Source: JAOUEE01 sp051011595 (GTDB taxonomy: Bacteria > Actinomycetota > Acidimicrobiia > Acidimicrobiales > SHLQ01). From it: DNA of 9,292 nt. The stretch is from the NCBI GenBank assembly GCA_051011595.1, contig JBPCTQ010000387.1, forward strand, positions 1 to 9,292, in the 5' to 3' direction. The position numbers and the translations under genes were made by a program. Under the pieces are notes generated by a model. It saw nothing but the letters and a program-made list of their open reading frames with translations. It ran no database searches and was not told where the DNA came from. Shown here piece after piece: positions 1 to 6,218 of the stretch (positions are counted from its first letter, which is position 1; each line of letters starts with the position of its first letter).

Positions 1-90
1 TTCGGTGGTTACAAGCAGTCGGGCTACGGACGCGAGAATGGCCCCTACGGCATCGACGAGTTCCTCCAGACCAAGTCGCTGCAGCTGTGA
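1..90 (+). CDS. Aldehyde dehydrogenase, C-terminal end only (5' truncated by window)
   Basis: Frame 1 is open from the first base to the TGA at 88-90 and encodes the final 29 residues of a protein. It begins FGGYKQSGYGRENG and continues through GIDEFLQTKSL. The pattern FGG-[FY]-KQSG-x-GRE-x-G followed by a short helix and a TKS motif is the classic C-terminus of NAD(P)+-dependent aldehyde dehydrogenases (ALDH superfamily), which oxidise aldehydes to carboxylic acids in the cytosol. The catalytic cysteine and glutamate lie upstream of the window, so substrate and subfamily cannot be judged. The small membrane protein gene starts 4 bases after this stop, which suggests a shared transcript. Confidence 0.9.
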   Translation, partial: FGGYKQSGYGRENGPYGIDEFLQTKSLQL

Positions 91-94
91 CCCC

Positions 95-436
95 ATGACC
101 GACCAATCCCTCGCCGCACCGGCAGAACCCACCGCCGACTCCGACGAACAGGCCCAGCGCACGTTCTCGACGTCGATCCTGGTCTCGGCCGTGCGGTGCA
201 CGCTCACCTATGTGATCTTCCCGTTCGTGGCCCCCATCATCGGGGTGGCCAGCGGGGTCACCTCGGGCAGCGGGATCGTGGTCGGGGTGGTGGCCATCGT
301 GTTCAACGTCTTGTCCATCAAGCGGTTCTGGAAGGCCGATCATCGATGGAAATGGCCGATGACGGTCCTCAATGTGAGCGTCATCGTGTTGTTGGTGATC
401 CTGTTCGCCGTCGACCTGGCCGCCCTGCTCGACTGA
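95..436 (+). CDS. Small integral membrane protein, unknown function (113 aa)
   Basis: The ATG at 95 gives a 113-residue protein. The same frame is open further upstream but overlaps the aldehyde dehydrogenase end, so this start is preferred. A polar, acidic N-terminus (about residues 1-22) is followed by three hydrophobic segments at about 26-50, 58-76 and 89-111. A basic and aromatic loop (KRFWKADHRWKW, about 76-87) lies between the second and third, and by the positive-inside rule is probably cytoplasmic. I recognise no catalytic or binding motif and assign no function. The 4-base gap after the dehydrogenase stop implies translational coupling or at least one transcript, but the proteins need not be functionally linked. 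It converges on the cyclase gene, with 17 bases between the two stops. Confidence 0.75.
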   Translation: MTDQSLAAPAEPTADSDEQAQRTFSTSILVSAVRCTLTYVIFPFVAPIIGVASGVTSGSGIVVGVVAIVFNVLSIKRFWKADHRWKWPMTVLNVSVIVLLVILFAVDLAALLD

Positions 437-453
437 ACGCACATCGGCGGCGA

Positions 454-1389
454 TCAGTCGTGGGGGATCGACTCCCACCGCACCGGATGAAGGGTGTGGG
501 TTCCCGACAGCCCCTTGAGGTCTTCGATTCGGGGGCTGTCGAACTCGAACTCGCGACGCGTCTCGAGGATGGCCCGGGTGAGGGCACTCACCAGGATCTC
601 CCCACCCTCAGCCTGCGCACCGATTCGGGCCGCCAGGTTGACGTGTTGGCCGAACATGTCGCCGTCGTCGTCGACGATCACCTCGCCCGTGTGCATACCC
701 ATCCGTACACGGATGGCCCGGTCGGGTTCGGCGGTCGCCTCGGCCAGGAGTGAACGTTGCACATGGGCCATGGCCTGCAGCGCCCGTCGCGCCGAGGGGA
801 AGGTCAGCATGAAACCGTCGCCCTGGTTCTTCACCTCGGTGCCCCCGTAGCGGCCCACCGCACTCCGGACCAGGTCGTTGTGGCCACCGAGCAGATCGAA
901 CCAGCGCTCATCACCGACCTGGTTCATACGAGCGGTGGAGTCCTCGATGTCACTGAACACGATGGTGATGGTGCCGTGACGGTGCTCACCATCGGCGACC
1001 ACGGGCCGGTTGGCGGTCACCAGCTCGGCCACCGTGTGAATCGACGTTCGGGCCCCGTCGGTCGAAAGAGTGGTGCCGGCGGCCGCGGCCGGTTGCTCCG
1101 TCTTGTCGAGGAGACGGATCACCACATTGCCCAGACGCACTTCGTCGGTGACCTCGACCCGGCGGCTGCCTTCCATCCGTTCCTGGCCGATGAAAGTGCC
1201 GTTGGTGCTCCCCAGATCGGTGACCTCCAACCCGTCCCTGACTGGTCGCAGCTCGAGGTGCCGGCGACTGATCTGGGTGTCGGTGAGCAGCAACCCGTCA
1301 CACTCGCGACCGATCACCAACGGACCGTCGAGGAGAATGGTCAGGGGGGTACGCCCTGGTTCTCTGACCTCGACCGTCACTGTCGCCAT
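454..1389 (-). CDS. FHA domain-containing class III adenylate cyclase (311 aa)
   Basis: This is a predicted cytosolic two-domain signalling enzyme that makes cyclic AMP from ATP. An N-terminal FHA domain (about residues 22-95) shows the phosphothreonine-binding residues: GR at 27-28, SRRH at 41-44 and GSTNGTFIG at 60-68. A linker of about 40 residues leads to a class III nucleotidyl cyclase domain (about 138-280). Both metal-binding aspartates are visible (D147 in FSDIED, D191 in NQGDGF). So are the adenine-selecting pair (K187, D244) and the transition-state Asn/Arg pair (N251 and R255 in NLAAR). The full set suggests an active adenylate rather than guanylate cyclase. No membrane segment is present. 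The start at 1389 (MATVTVEV) lies just before the first FHA strand; the reading frame extends upstream to 1695, but that part overlaps the transporter gene and has no domain character. The gene lies 49 bases downstream of the phosphate transporter on the same strand, so co-transcription is likely. The FHA partner, possibly a Ser/Thr-kinase target, is unknown. Confidence 0.92.
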   Translation of the reverse strand: MATVTVEVREPGRTPLTILLDGPLVIGRECDGLLLTDTQISRRHLELRPVRDGLEVTDLGSTNGTFIGQERMEGSRRVEVTDEVRLGNVVIRLLDKTEQPAAAAGTTLSTDGARTSIHTVAELVTANRPVVADGEHRHGTITIVFSDIEDSTARMNQVGDERWFDLLGGHNDLVRSAVGRYGGTEVKNQGDGFMLTFPSARRALQAMAHVQRSLLAEATAEPDRAIRVRMGMHTGEVIVDDDGDMFGQHVNLAARIGAQAEGGEILVSALTRAILETRREFEFDSPRIEDLKGLSGTHTLHPVRWESIPHD

Positions 1390-1438
1390 GTTCTCGATGG
1401 TCGTCGGTGAGAGGGCCGCACGGCAAACGACGAGGTGA

Positions 1439-3118
1439 TCATCCCGAACCAGACCGGGTCGACGACTCCCCGGAGCCTGGTTCCAGCACCTGGACCGAGC
1501 GGGCGATACGACGACAGCTGCGGTGCACGCTCCGCAGGGCGTCGACCAGCTCGATCTCGAGCGAGTAGGCCTCGACCCGGGCCGGCTCGGGGGCGGCCAG
1601 CCGTGCGGCCAGGTGTTCGGTGGCGGCATGTTCGAGGTCGCGGAAATCCTGTTTGGTGCTCCTGACCCGCCGAGCCGCGTCGCTACCGGGATCACCCAGC
1701 GCTTCCAGCGCCAGATCGAGGGCGGTGACAGCCGCCCGATGCAGATCTTCGATTCGAGAGGCCGAGCTGGCGCTCACCTCGACCATGTCCTCGAGCCGCT
1801 GATACCCCTTGCCCACCACGTTGGTCTCGATGTTGTCGGCCAGCTGCTCGAGCAGGTTGGCCGTGAGCAGCAGGGCCAACAGGTGATCGCGCTGTCGTTC
1901 GCCGATCGGCCCGCGGCCGACTTCGGCCAGGTAGGCCACGATCTCGGCGTGCAGCGAGTCGACCTCGGCCTCCCGCTCCTTCAGTTCATCGAGGTCACTA
2001 CGGCGACCGTTGAGGGCGGCCGGTACGGCGTCGTCGAGCAGACGGCGAACCCTCGTCCCCAGGCGTATGAGCTCTTTGCGGGTCACCTCGAGGGCCAGAA
2101 CCGGTGTGCCCAACAGGTCTTCGTCGAGGAACGCGGCTTGGTGTTCGGAAGGGCTCGCCCCCATCCGATCGGGCACCACCCATTCCACGAAACGCACCAG
2201 TGGCACCATGAGAGTCAGGAAGACAACGGTGTTGACCAGATTGAAGACGGTGTGGGCGTTGGCGATCTGGCGGGGTACTGCATCGGCTGTATCAGCGGTG
2301 AACCACAGCACGAAGTCGGCCAGCTGATCGATGAGCAGGACCCAGACGAGCGCACCCACGGTGTTGACGGTGACGTGCACAGCCGCCGTGCGCATGGCCT
2401 CGGATCCCTTCCCGAGGGCGGCCAGCACCGCGGTGACACACGTGCCGATGTTGGCCCCGAGAATGATGGCGATCCCGGTTTCGAGATCGAGCAGTCCGTC
2501 GGCCGCCATCACCACGACGATGCCGGTGGTGGCACTCGATGATTGCACCATGGCCGTGAAGACTGCACCGATGAGCAGCGCGGTGAACGGGTTCGAGGTG
2601 TCCGAGACCAAGTCCAGGAAGGGCTCATAGCTGCCGAGCGGCACCATGGCGTCGCTCATCGTCTCCATCCCCAGGAACACCACCCCGATCCCGGCGAAGG
2701 CGCGCCCCAGCTGACGGAGCTGTTGGCGGCGGGCCGCAACCGCGACCAGCGCCCCGCCGGCGAGCATCCCGAGTGCGTAGTCGGTGATGTCGAGGGCGAT
2801 GACCTGGGCGGTGACGGTCGTGCCCAGGTTGGCTCCGATCACCACACTGGCCGACTGCCACAACGACAAGAGCCCCGCGGACACGAATCCCACGGTGAGC
2901 ACGGTGGTGACCGAGGAAGACTGGATCACGGCGGTGACCGCCGCCCCGGTCGTGGCCCCCAGCACCCGATTCGACGAAAGGCGCGCAAGTGCCCACCGGA
3001 GCCGCTCGTCACCGAGGGCCTTGAGGGCCCGGGTGACCTCGTTCATGCCGATGAGGAAGAGGGCCAGGCCGCCGGCGAGGCCCATCGTCAGGGTCACCCA
3101 GTCGATCGACATGGACAT
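1439..3118 (-). CDS. Na+/phosphate cotransporter (NptA/PNaS family) with C-terminal PhoU-like domain (559 aa)
   Basis: This is an inner-membrane sodium-coupled phosphate transporter. Two inverted Na_Pi_cotrans repeats are visible. Each has the QSSS motif that forms the substrate/sodium site (residues 66-69 and 192-195) and a GAN[LI]GT motif (95-100 and 221-226). Around eight hydrophobic segments lie within residues 1-315. From about 340 to 545 the protein is soluble, helical and charged, consistent with a PhoU-like domain as in bacterial NptA/YjbB-type members. PhoU-like domains are associated with control of phosphate uptake; that this one gates the transporter is inference. The 559-residue length is normal for the fused form. 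Two in-frame ATGs are possible, at 3118 and 3112; an AAGGA sits about 9 bases before 3112 but only about 3 before 3118, so MSIDWVTL may be the real start. The C-terminus is a short Ser/Gly-rich tail. The cyclase gene follows 49 bases downstream. Confidence 0.93.
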   Translation of the reverse strand: MSMSIDWVTLTMGLAGGLALFLIGMNEVTRALKALGDERLRWALARLSSNRVLGATTGAAVTAVIQSSSVTTVLTVGFVSAGLLSLWQSASVVIGANLGTTVTAQVIALDITDYALGMLAGGALVAVAARRQQLRQLGRAFAGIGVVFLGMETMSDAMVPLGSYEPFLDLVSDTSNPFTALLIGAVFTAMVQSSSATTGIVVVMAADGLLDLETGIAIILGANIGTCVTAVLAALGKGSEAMRTAAVHVTVNTVGALVWVLLIDQLADFVLWFTADTADAVPRQIANAHTVFNLVNTVVFLTLMVPLVRFVEWVVPDRMGASPSEHQAAFLDEDLLGTPVLALEVTRKELIRLGTRVRRLLDDAVPAALNGRRSDLDELKEREAEVDSLHAEIVAYLAEVGRGPIGERQRDHLLALLLTANLLEQLADNIETNVVGKGYQRLEDMVEVSASSASRIEDLHRAAVTALDLALEALGDPGSDAARRVRSTKQDFRDLEHAATEHLAARLAAPEPARVEAYSLEIELVDALRSVHRSCRRIARSVQVLEPGSGESSTRSGSG

Positions 3119-3242
3119 TCATCCTTGCCGATAACGGAGTGTGCCGCCCGGAGGTGACGGGCTGAATTCCGCTGCTCCACCGCGTGTGGTGAACTGGAGA
3201 CGTCTCGCCGAGACGTTCGTTCGCATCATGCCTGGGGGTCAG
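3119..3242. promoter_or_regulatory. Divergent intergenic region between the phosphate transporter and the solute-binding lipoprotein
   Basis: These 124 bases separate two divergently transcribed genes and must hold the promoter for each. I could not pick out a convincing -10/-35 pair on either strand. Visible elements are an AAGGA ribosome-binding site for the minus-strand gene (around 3122-3127), a GGGGG tract at 3234-3238 that may serve the ATG at 3243, and a GAGACG/CGTCTC palindromic cluster at 3197-3215. Confidence 0.5.
3197..3215. promoter_or_regulatory. Palindromic GAGACG/CGTCTC cluster, possible operator
   Basis: GAGACGTCTC (3197-3206) is a perfect 10-base palindrome. It is followed after GCC by GAGACG (3210-3215), so CGTCTC at 3201-3206 can also pair with 3210-3215 around a 3-base loop. 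The three overlapping half-sites lie 28 to 46 bases upstream of the ATG at 3243. That position would suit a dimeric repressor site or a small hairpin in the leader of the lipoprotein gene. No regulator is identified, and in GC-rich DNA a 10-base palindrome can occur by chance. Confidence 0.3.
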
Positions 3243-4679
3243 ATGCTTCACTCCGCCCGTTCTCGACCGCGCCGGCGGCTGGCCGTCGCCGTGCTCGGGG
3301 CACTGGCCGTCCTGGCCGTGTCCTGCACCAGTAGTGACGACGAGACCTCGACCGACGGTGACACCACCACGACCGCAGCGGGCGGGGCGGCCACCACCGA
3401 CGCCGATGCACCGTCGACCACCGGTGGCGATGCACCGTCCACCACGGCCGGGTCGGCCACCACCGAACCCATGGAGCTGACTGCGTCGTCGCGAGGTGTC
3501 ACCGCCGACACCATCAAGCTGGGTGTCTCGATGCTCGACTTCGGCTACCTGACCGAGAACAACTTCTCACCCCAGGGCTGGGGCGATCAGCAGGGTGTGT
3601 ACCAAGCCTTCTTCGACGAGCTCAACACCCGGGGCGGCATCAACGGCCGCATGATCGACCCCGTGTACACGTTCTACAACCCCATCGAGAACACCGAAGC
3701 CGAACGAGCGTGCATCGAGATGACCGAGGACAACGAAGTGTTCGCCGTGCTCGGCGGCTTCGTGGGTCCGGCCGAGCCGTCCAACGTCTGTATCCCTGGC
3801 ACGCAGTCCACCATCCTGGTCGGCGGCGTTCAGGACGCCGAGCGGCTGGCCCAGTCCAATGCGCCGTGGCTGTTCGACGGGTCACTCCGACCGCGCCGTA
3901 CCGACGTGTTCGTCAAATTGCTCCTCGACGAGGGGTACCTCACCGAATCGAGCAAGGTGGCCATCGTGGCCGGTCGTCAGGCCGAGTCCGACATGGAGAC
4001 GGTGGCCGACATCCTTCGCGACAACGGGATCGACCCGGTCGACGTGATCTTCCAGGACGCCACCAGTGGTGACATTCCCAACGAGGACAGCAACTGGGCG
4101 GTCATCGCCGAACAACTCGAACAGGTCGAGGCCGACACCGTGCTCGGCATGGCCAGCATCACCAGCACCGTTCGTGGTCTCACCACCAACGACCTCGATG
4201 TGCAACTGCTGGTGCTCGACTCGGGCGAGCTGGCCAGCCTGGGCGAGTCGGTCGAGCCGGCCGCCGCCGAAGGGGCCATCACCATCAACGCCCTGTCGGG
4301 TGATGAGCTCTGGAACCACGAGTCGGTGACCGAGTGCCGCGAGATCATCGCCGCCGCCTATCCCGACGTGGAGTTCAAGGATCCCAGCGCCCACGAGGAG
4401 GGCGACGAGCAGTGGTACAACTCCATCCAGGCCTACTGTCGGCGGGTTCGGCTCTTCGAGCTGGTGGCCACCGCCGCCGGCGCCGACCTCACGCCCGAGA
4501 CGTTCTTGGCGGCCGCCGAGCAGCAGAGCCAGTTCTCCATTCCCGGTATGCCTTTCTCGTCGATCGCCCCAGGCAAGACCGACGTCAACGACGCGTTCCG
4601 GCTGTCGGTCTTCGACTCGACGCAGGGTGACCGCGGTCTGATCGTCTCGCTCACCGAGCTCACCGACACCACACCCTGA
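3243..4679 (+). CDS. Branched-chain amino acid-type ABC transporter solute-binding lipoprotein (478 aa)
   Basis: The predicted product is an extracytoplasmic solute receptor of the Leu/Ile/Val-binding fold (periplasmic binding protein type 1, Peripla_BP_6-like). The N-terminus is an Arg-rich n-region (SRPRRR, 6-12), then a hydrophobic h-region and a lipobox ending AVSC, with the lipidated cysteine at residue 28. Residues about 29-78 are a Thr/Ser/Ala/Asp-rich spacer that would lift the receptor off the membrane. The mature domain starts near GVTADTIKLGV (85-95), typical of this family, and includes the LNTRGGINGR segment that marks family members near the first ligand-binding lobe. I chose the ATG at 3243 because it gives a standard signal peptide and has a GGGGG 4 bases upstream; the ATG at 3228 would add only five residues. 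No LIV-type permease or ATPase adjoins it. The ATPase and permease downstream are of the FetAB type, so this is probably an orphan or shared receptor. The ligand cannot be read from the sequence. Confidence 0.9.
   Translation: MLHSARSRPRRRLAVAVLGALAVLAVSCTSSDDETSTDGDTTTTAAGGAATTDADAPSTTGGDAPSTTAGSATTEPMELTASSRGVTADTIKLGVSMLDFGYLTENNFSPQGWGDQQGVYQAFFDELNTRGGINGRMIDPVYTFYNPIENTEAERACIEMTEDNEVFAVLGGFVGPAEPSNVCIPGTQSTILVGGVQDAERLAQSNAPWLFDGSLRPRRTDVFVKLLLDEGYLTESSKVAIVAGRQAESDMETVADILRDNGIDPVDVIFQDATSGDIPNEDSNWAVIAEQLEQVEADTVLGMASITSTVRGLTTNDLDVQLLVLDSGELASLGESVEPAAAEGAITINALSGDELWNHESVTECREIIAAAYPDVEFKDPSAHEEGDEQWYNSIQAYCRRVRLFELVATAAGADLTPETFLAAAEQQSQFSIPGMPFSSIAPGKTDVNDAFRLSVFDSTQGDRGLIVSLTELTDTTP
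3405..3452 (+). repeat. Imperfect 24-bp tandem duplication in the lipoprotein linker
   Basis: Two adjacent 24-base units (3405-3428 and 3429-3452) both start GATGCACCGTC and encode DAPSTTGG and DAPSTTAG. They lie in the Thr/Ser-rich spacer after the lipobox and look like a slippage duplication that lengthened a disordered linker by eight residues. The third-base differences show that the copies have begun to diverge. Confidence 0.7.
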
Positions 4680-4707
4680 CCACGGTGGGACTACGGTCCC
4701 GCCGTGG
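4680..4707 (+). promoter_or_regulatory. Strong RNA hairpin with UACG tetraloop covering the start codon of the FetA-like gene
   Basis: Bases 4680-4691 (CCACGGTGGGAC) pair with 4696-4707 (GTCCCGCCGTGG) as a 12-bp stem: eleven Watson-Crick pairs and one G-U pair (4686-4701). The 4-base loop is TACG closed by C4691-G4696, which is the exceptionally stable C(UNCG)G tetraloop form. The stem begins at the base after the lipoprotein TGA (4677-4679), and its 3' arm contains the GTG start (4704-4706) of the next gene. The only Shine-Dalgarno-like bases (GGTGGGA) lie in the 5' arm. The RNA would therefore hide its initiation site until the hairpin opens, for example by a ribosome finishing the lipoprotein. 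It could instead act as a terminator or processing element, but no T tract follows. Confidence 0.65.
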
Positions 4708-5411
4708 CCGGAACAACCGGATTCGACCTCGATGGTGTCGCCGTCGTTCGCGACGGGGTCGCCGTGCTCGACGGCATCACCGTGGCCATTCCGGACACGG
4801 GCATCACCGTGGTGTGCGGCCCATCGGGGTCGGGCAAGAGCACGTTGCTGCGGCTGCTCAATCGACTGGACGACGCCACCACCGGCACCGTCGGCTGGCG
4901 CGGTGCCGACCTGGCGTCGCTCGACCCACAAGGGCTGCGCCGGCGGGTGGCCATGGTGTTCCAACGACCGGTCGTGTTCTCCGGTTCGGTGCTGGACAAC
5001 CTGCGCACCGTGGTGCCTGACCTCACCGAAGATCAGGCCGTCGCTCGGTTGGCCGACGTGGCGCTCGGCCGCGATCTGTTGCACCGCCCGGCCGAACGCC
5101 TGTCGGGCGGAGAGGCACAACGTCTGTGCCTGGCCCGCGCCCTCACCACCGACCCCGAGGTGGTGTTGGCCGACGAGCCGACGGCATCACTCGACGCCGA
5201 GGCTCGACGACACCTCGAGGACCTGGCCCTCGGGCTACGCGCCCGAGTCGGGTGGGTCTGGGTCACCCACGACACAACCCAGATCGAACGACTGGCCGAC
5301 CACGTGATCGTGGTCGAAGCCGGGCACGTGCTGGCCGTCGGCGGTCCGGCCGCCCTCACCACACACGATGACGCCCGGGTGCGCCAGGCCGTCACGGGAG
5401 AACCCCAATGA
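4704..5411 (+). CDS. fetA: FetA-like ABC transporter ATP-binding protein (235 aa)
   Basis: This is the ATPase subunit of an ABC transporter, driving the FetB-type permease encoded immediately downstream. All nucleotide-binding elements are intact: Walker A GPSGSGKST (39-47), Q-loop glutamine Q87, signature LSGGE (133-137), Walker B VVLADE (153-158), D-loop SLD (162-164) and H-loop histidine H189. The length and single compact domain match FetA/YbbL-type ATPases. The start is the GTG at 4704, giving MAGTTGFDLDGV just before the first strand; the next in-frame GTG falls inside the fold. No clear Shine-Dalgarno sequence stands free upstream, since the start is inside a 12-bp hairpin at 4680-4707, so expression may depend on coupling to the upstream lipoprotein gene 24 bases away. 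The stop overlaps the permease ATG as ATGA. The symbol rests on pairing with UPF0014; the metal specificity is not shown by the sequence. Confidence 0.85.
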   Translation: MAGTTGFDLDGVAVVRDGVAVLDGITVAIPDTGITVVCGPSGSGKSTLLRLLNRLDDATTGTVGWRGADLASLDPQGLRRRVAMVFQRPVVFSGSVLDNLRTVVPDLTEDQAVARLADVALGRDLLHRPAERLSGGEAQRLCLARALTTDPEVVLADEPTASLDAEARRHLEDLALGLRARVGWVWVTHDTTQIERLADHVIVVEAGHVLAVGGPAALTTHDDARVRQAVTGEPQ

Positions 5412-6190
5412 TCGTGGCCGTCGACCAGACCGACATCGGTGTGTGGGGTCTGGCCGCGTCGGGCATCCTGGTGGCGCTCACCGTGATCATCTCGCTGGTG
5501 CGGCACCTGGGTATCGCCCGCGACGTGATCGTGGCCGCCGCCCAGGCCTTGGTGCAGCTGCTGTTGGTGGGCTTCGCCCTGCGGCTGGTGGTCGACGAGG
5601 ACGATCCGCTGGTGTTCAGTTGGATCTGGCTGGTGGTGATGGTGCTGTTCGCGGCCTGGACCGTGGGCCGCCGCGCCCCCAACATCCCCGGCGTCCGTGG
5701 GTTGGCCCTCGGAGCATTCAGCCTGGCCTTGCTGGCCACGCTGGGTGTGCTGTTGGGTTTCGGCGCCTTCGAACCCACCGGCCGGGCCATCGTGCCACTG
5801 GCCGGCATGGTGGTGGGCAACTCGTTGGCGGCCACCGTGCTGGCGGCCCGACGGGTCATGGCCGAAGGCCACGACCAGGCCGACCAGATCGAGGCCCGCC
5901 TGGCCCTGGGCCTCTCATCCTCGGATGCCTTTGCACCCCAGCTCCGGTCGGCCATCCGAGACGCGCTGGTCCCCCAGATCGAACGGACCAAAGCGGTGGG
6001 CATCGTGTTCCTGCCCGGCGCCATGGTGGGTCTCATCCTGGCCGGCGCCGACCCGGTCGACGCGGTGATGGTGCAGGTGGCGGTGATGTACCTCATCCTC
6101 GGGTCGGTGAGCACCACCACCACGGTGATGGCCATCGGGTTGTCGCGTCGCCTCTTCTCGCCCGCCCACCAGCTCCTGCGCCACCCCTGA
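5408..6190 (+). CDS. fetB: FetB/UPF0014 family ABC transporter permease (260 aa)
   Basis: This is the membrane subunit of the FetAB transporter. The characterised E. coli FetAB is implicated in iron export and resistance to oxidative stress, and the plant relatives STAR1/ALS3 act in aluminium tolerance. About seven hydrophobic segments span the protein. Family-diagnostic stretches are clear: PLAGMVVGNSLAATVLAARR (130-149), LALGLSSSDA (165-174), and the conserved block PQIERTKAVG (189-198) followed by FLPGAMVGLILAGADPVDAV (201-220). The 260-residue length is usual. The ATG at 5408 overlaps the ATPase stop by four bases (ATGA), which indicates translational coupling and equal production of the two subunits. 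Iron or another metal as the substrate is inherited from the family, not proved here. The C-terminus is a short basic tail. Confidence 0.9.
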   Translation: MIVAVDQTDIGVWGLAASGILVALTVIISLVRHLGIARDVIVAAAQALVQLLLVGFALRLVVDEDDPLVFSWIWLVVMVLFAAWTVGRRAPNIPGVRGLALGAFSLALLATLGVLLGFGAFEPTGRAIVPLAGMVVGNSLAATVLAARRVMAEGHDQADQIEARLALGLSSSDAFAPQLRSAIRDALVPQIERTKAVGIVFLPGAMVGLILAGADPVDAVMVQVAVMYLILGSVSTTTTVMAIGLSRRLFSPAHQLLRHP

Positions 6191-6215
6191 TCGGAGGCGG
6201 AGCGCGCTCAGGGGT
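6183..6215. terminator. Inverted repeat between convergent fetB and crotonase genes, possible bidirectional terminator
   Basis: ACCCCTGA (6183-6190) and TCAGGGGT (6208-6215) form a perfect 8-bp inverted repeat around a 17-base loop. The left arm includes the fetB stop codon, and the right arm ends 4 bases before the crotonase stop complement. The position between two convergent genes suits a shared terminator. There is no T tract on either side and the loop is long, so this is tentative. Confidence 0.4.
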
Positions 6216-6218
6216 CGG

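Noticed and set aside
460..478. Seven-pair hairpin (GTGGGGG/CTCCCAC with one G-T pair) at the convergent end of the cyclase gene, considered as a terminator
   Set aside because: It lies within the last cyclase codons, has a short stem and no T tract, and such stems are frequent in GC-rich coding DNA.
1390..1695. N-terminal extension of the cyclase frame
   Set aside because: The extra 102 codons overlap the transporter's coding end, are Pro/Arg/Ser-rich and precede a natural FHA start at 1389.
1523..2542. 339-codon plus-strand frame inside the phosphate transporter gene
   Set aside because: Its composition is rich in Gly, His, Gln and Arg with no fold, and the opposite strand holds a clear Na/Pi cotransporter with both QSSS motifs.
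4680..4707. Reading the tetraloop hairpin as an ordinary intrinsic terminator
   Set aside because: No T-rich run follows, and the stem includes the next gene's start codon. Termination is kept as an alternative but is not the preferred call.
3882..5120. 412-codon open frame on the minus strand, antisense to the lipoprotein and FetA-like genes
   Set aside because: The plus strand here encodes a recognisable receptor and an ABC ATPase with all motifs. The antisense frame is His/Gly/Val/Arg-rich with no domain, as expected of a shadow frame in high-GC DNA.
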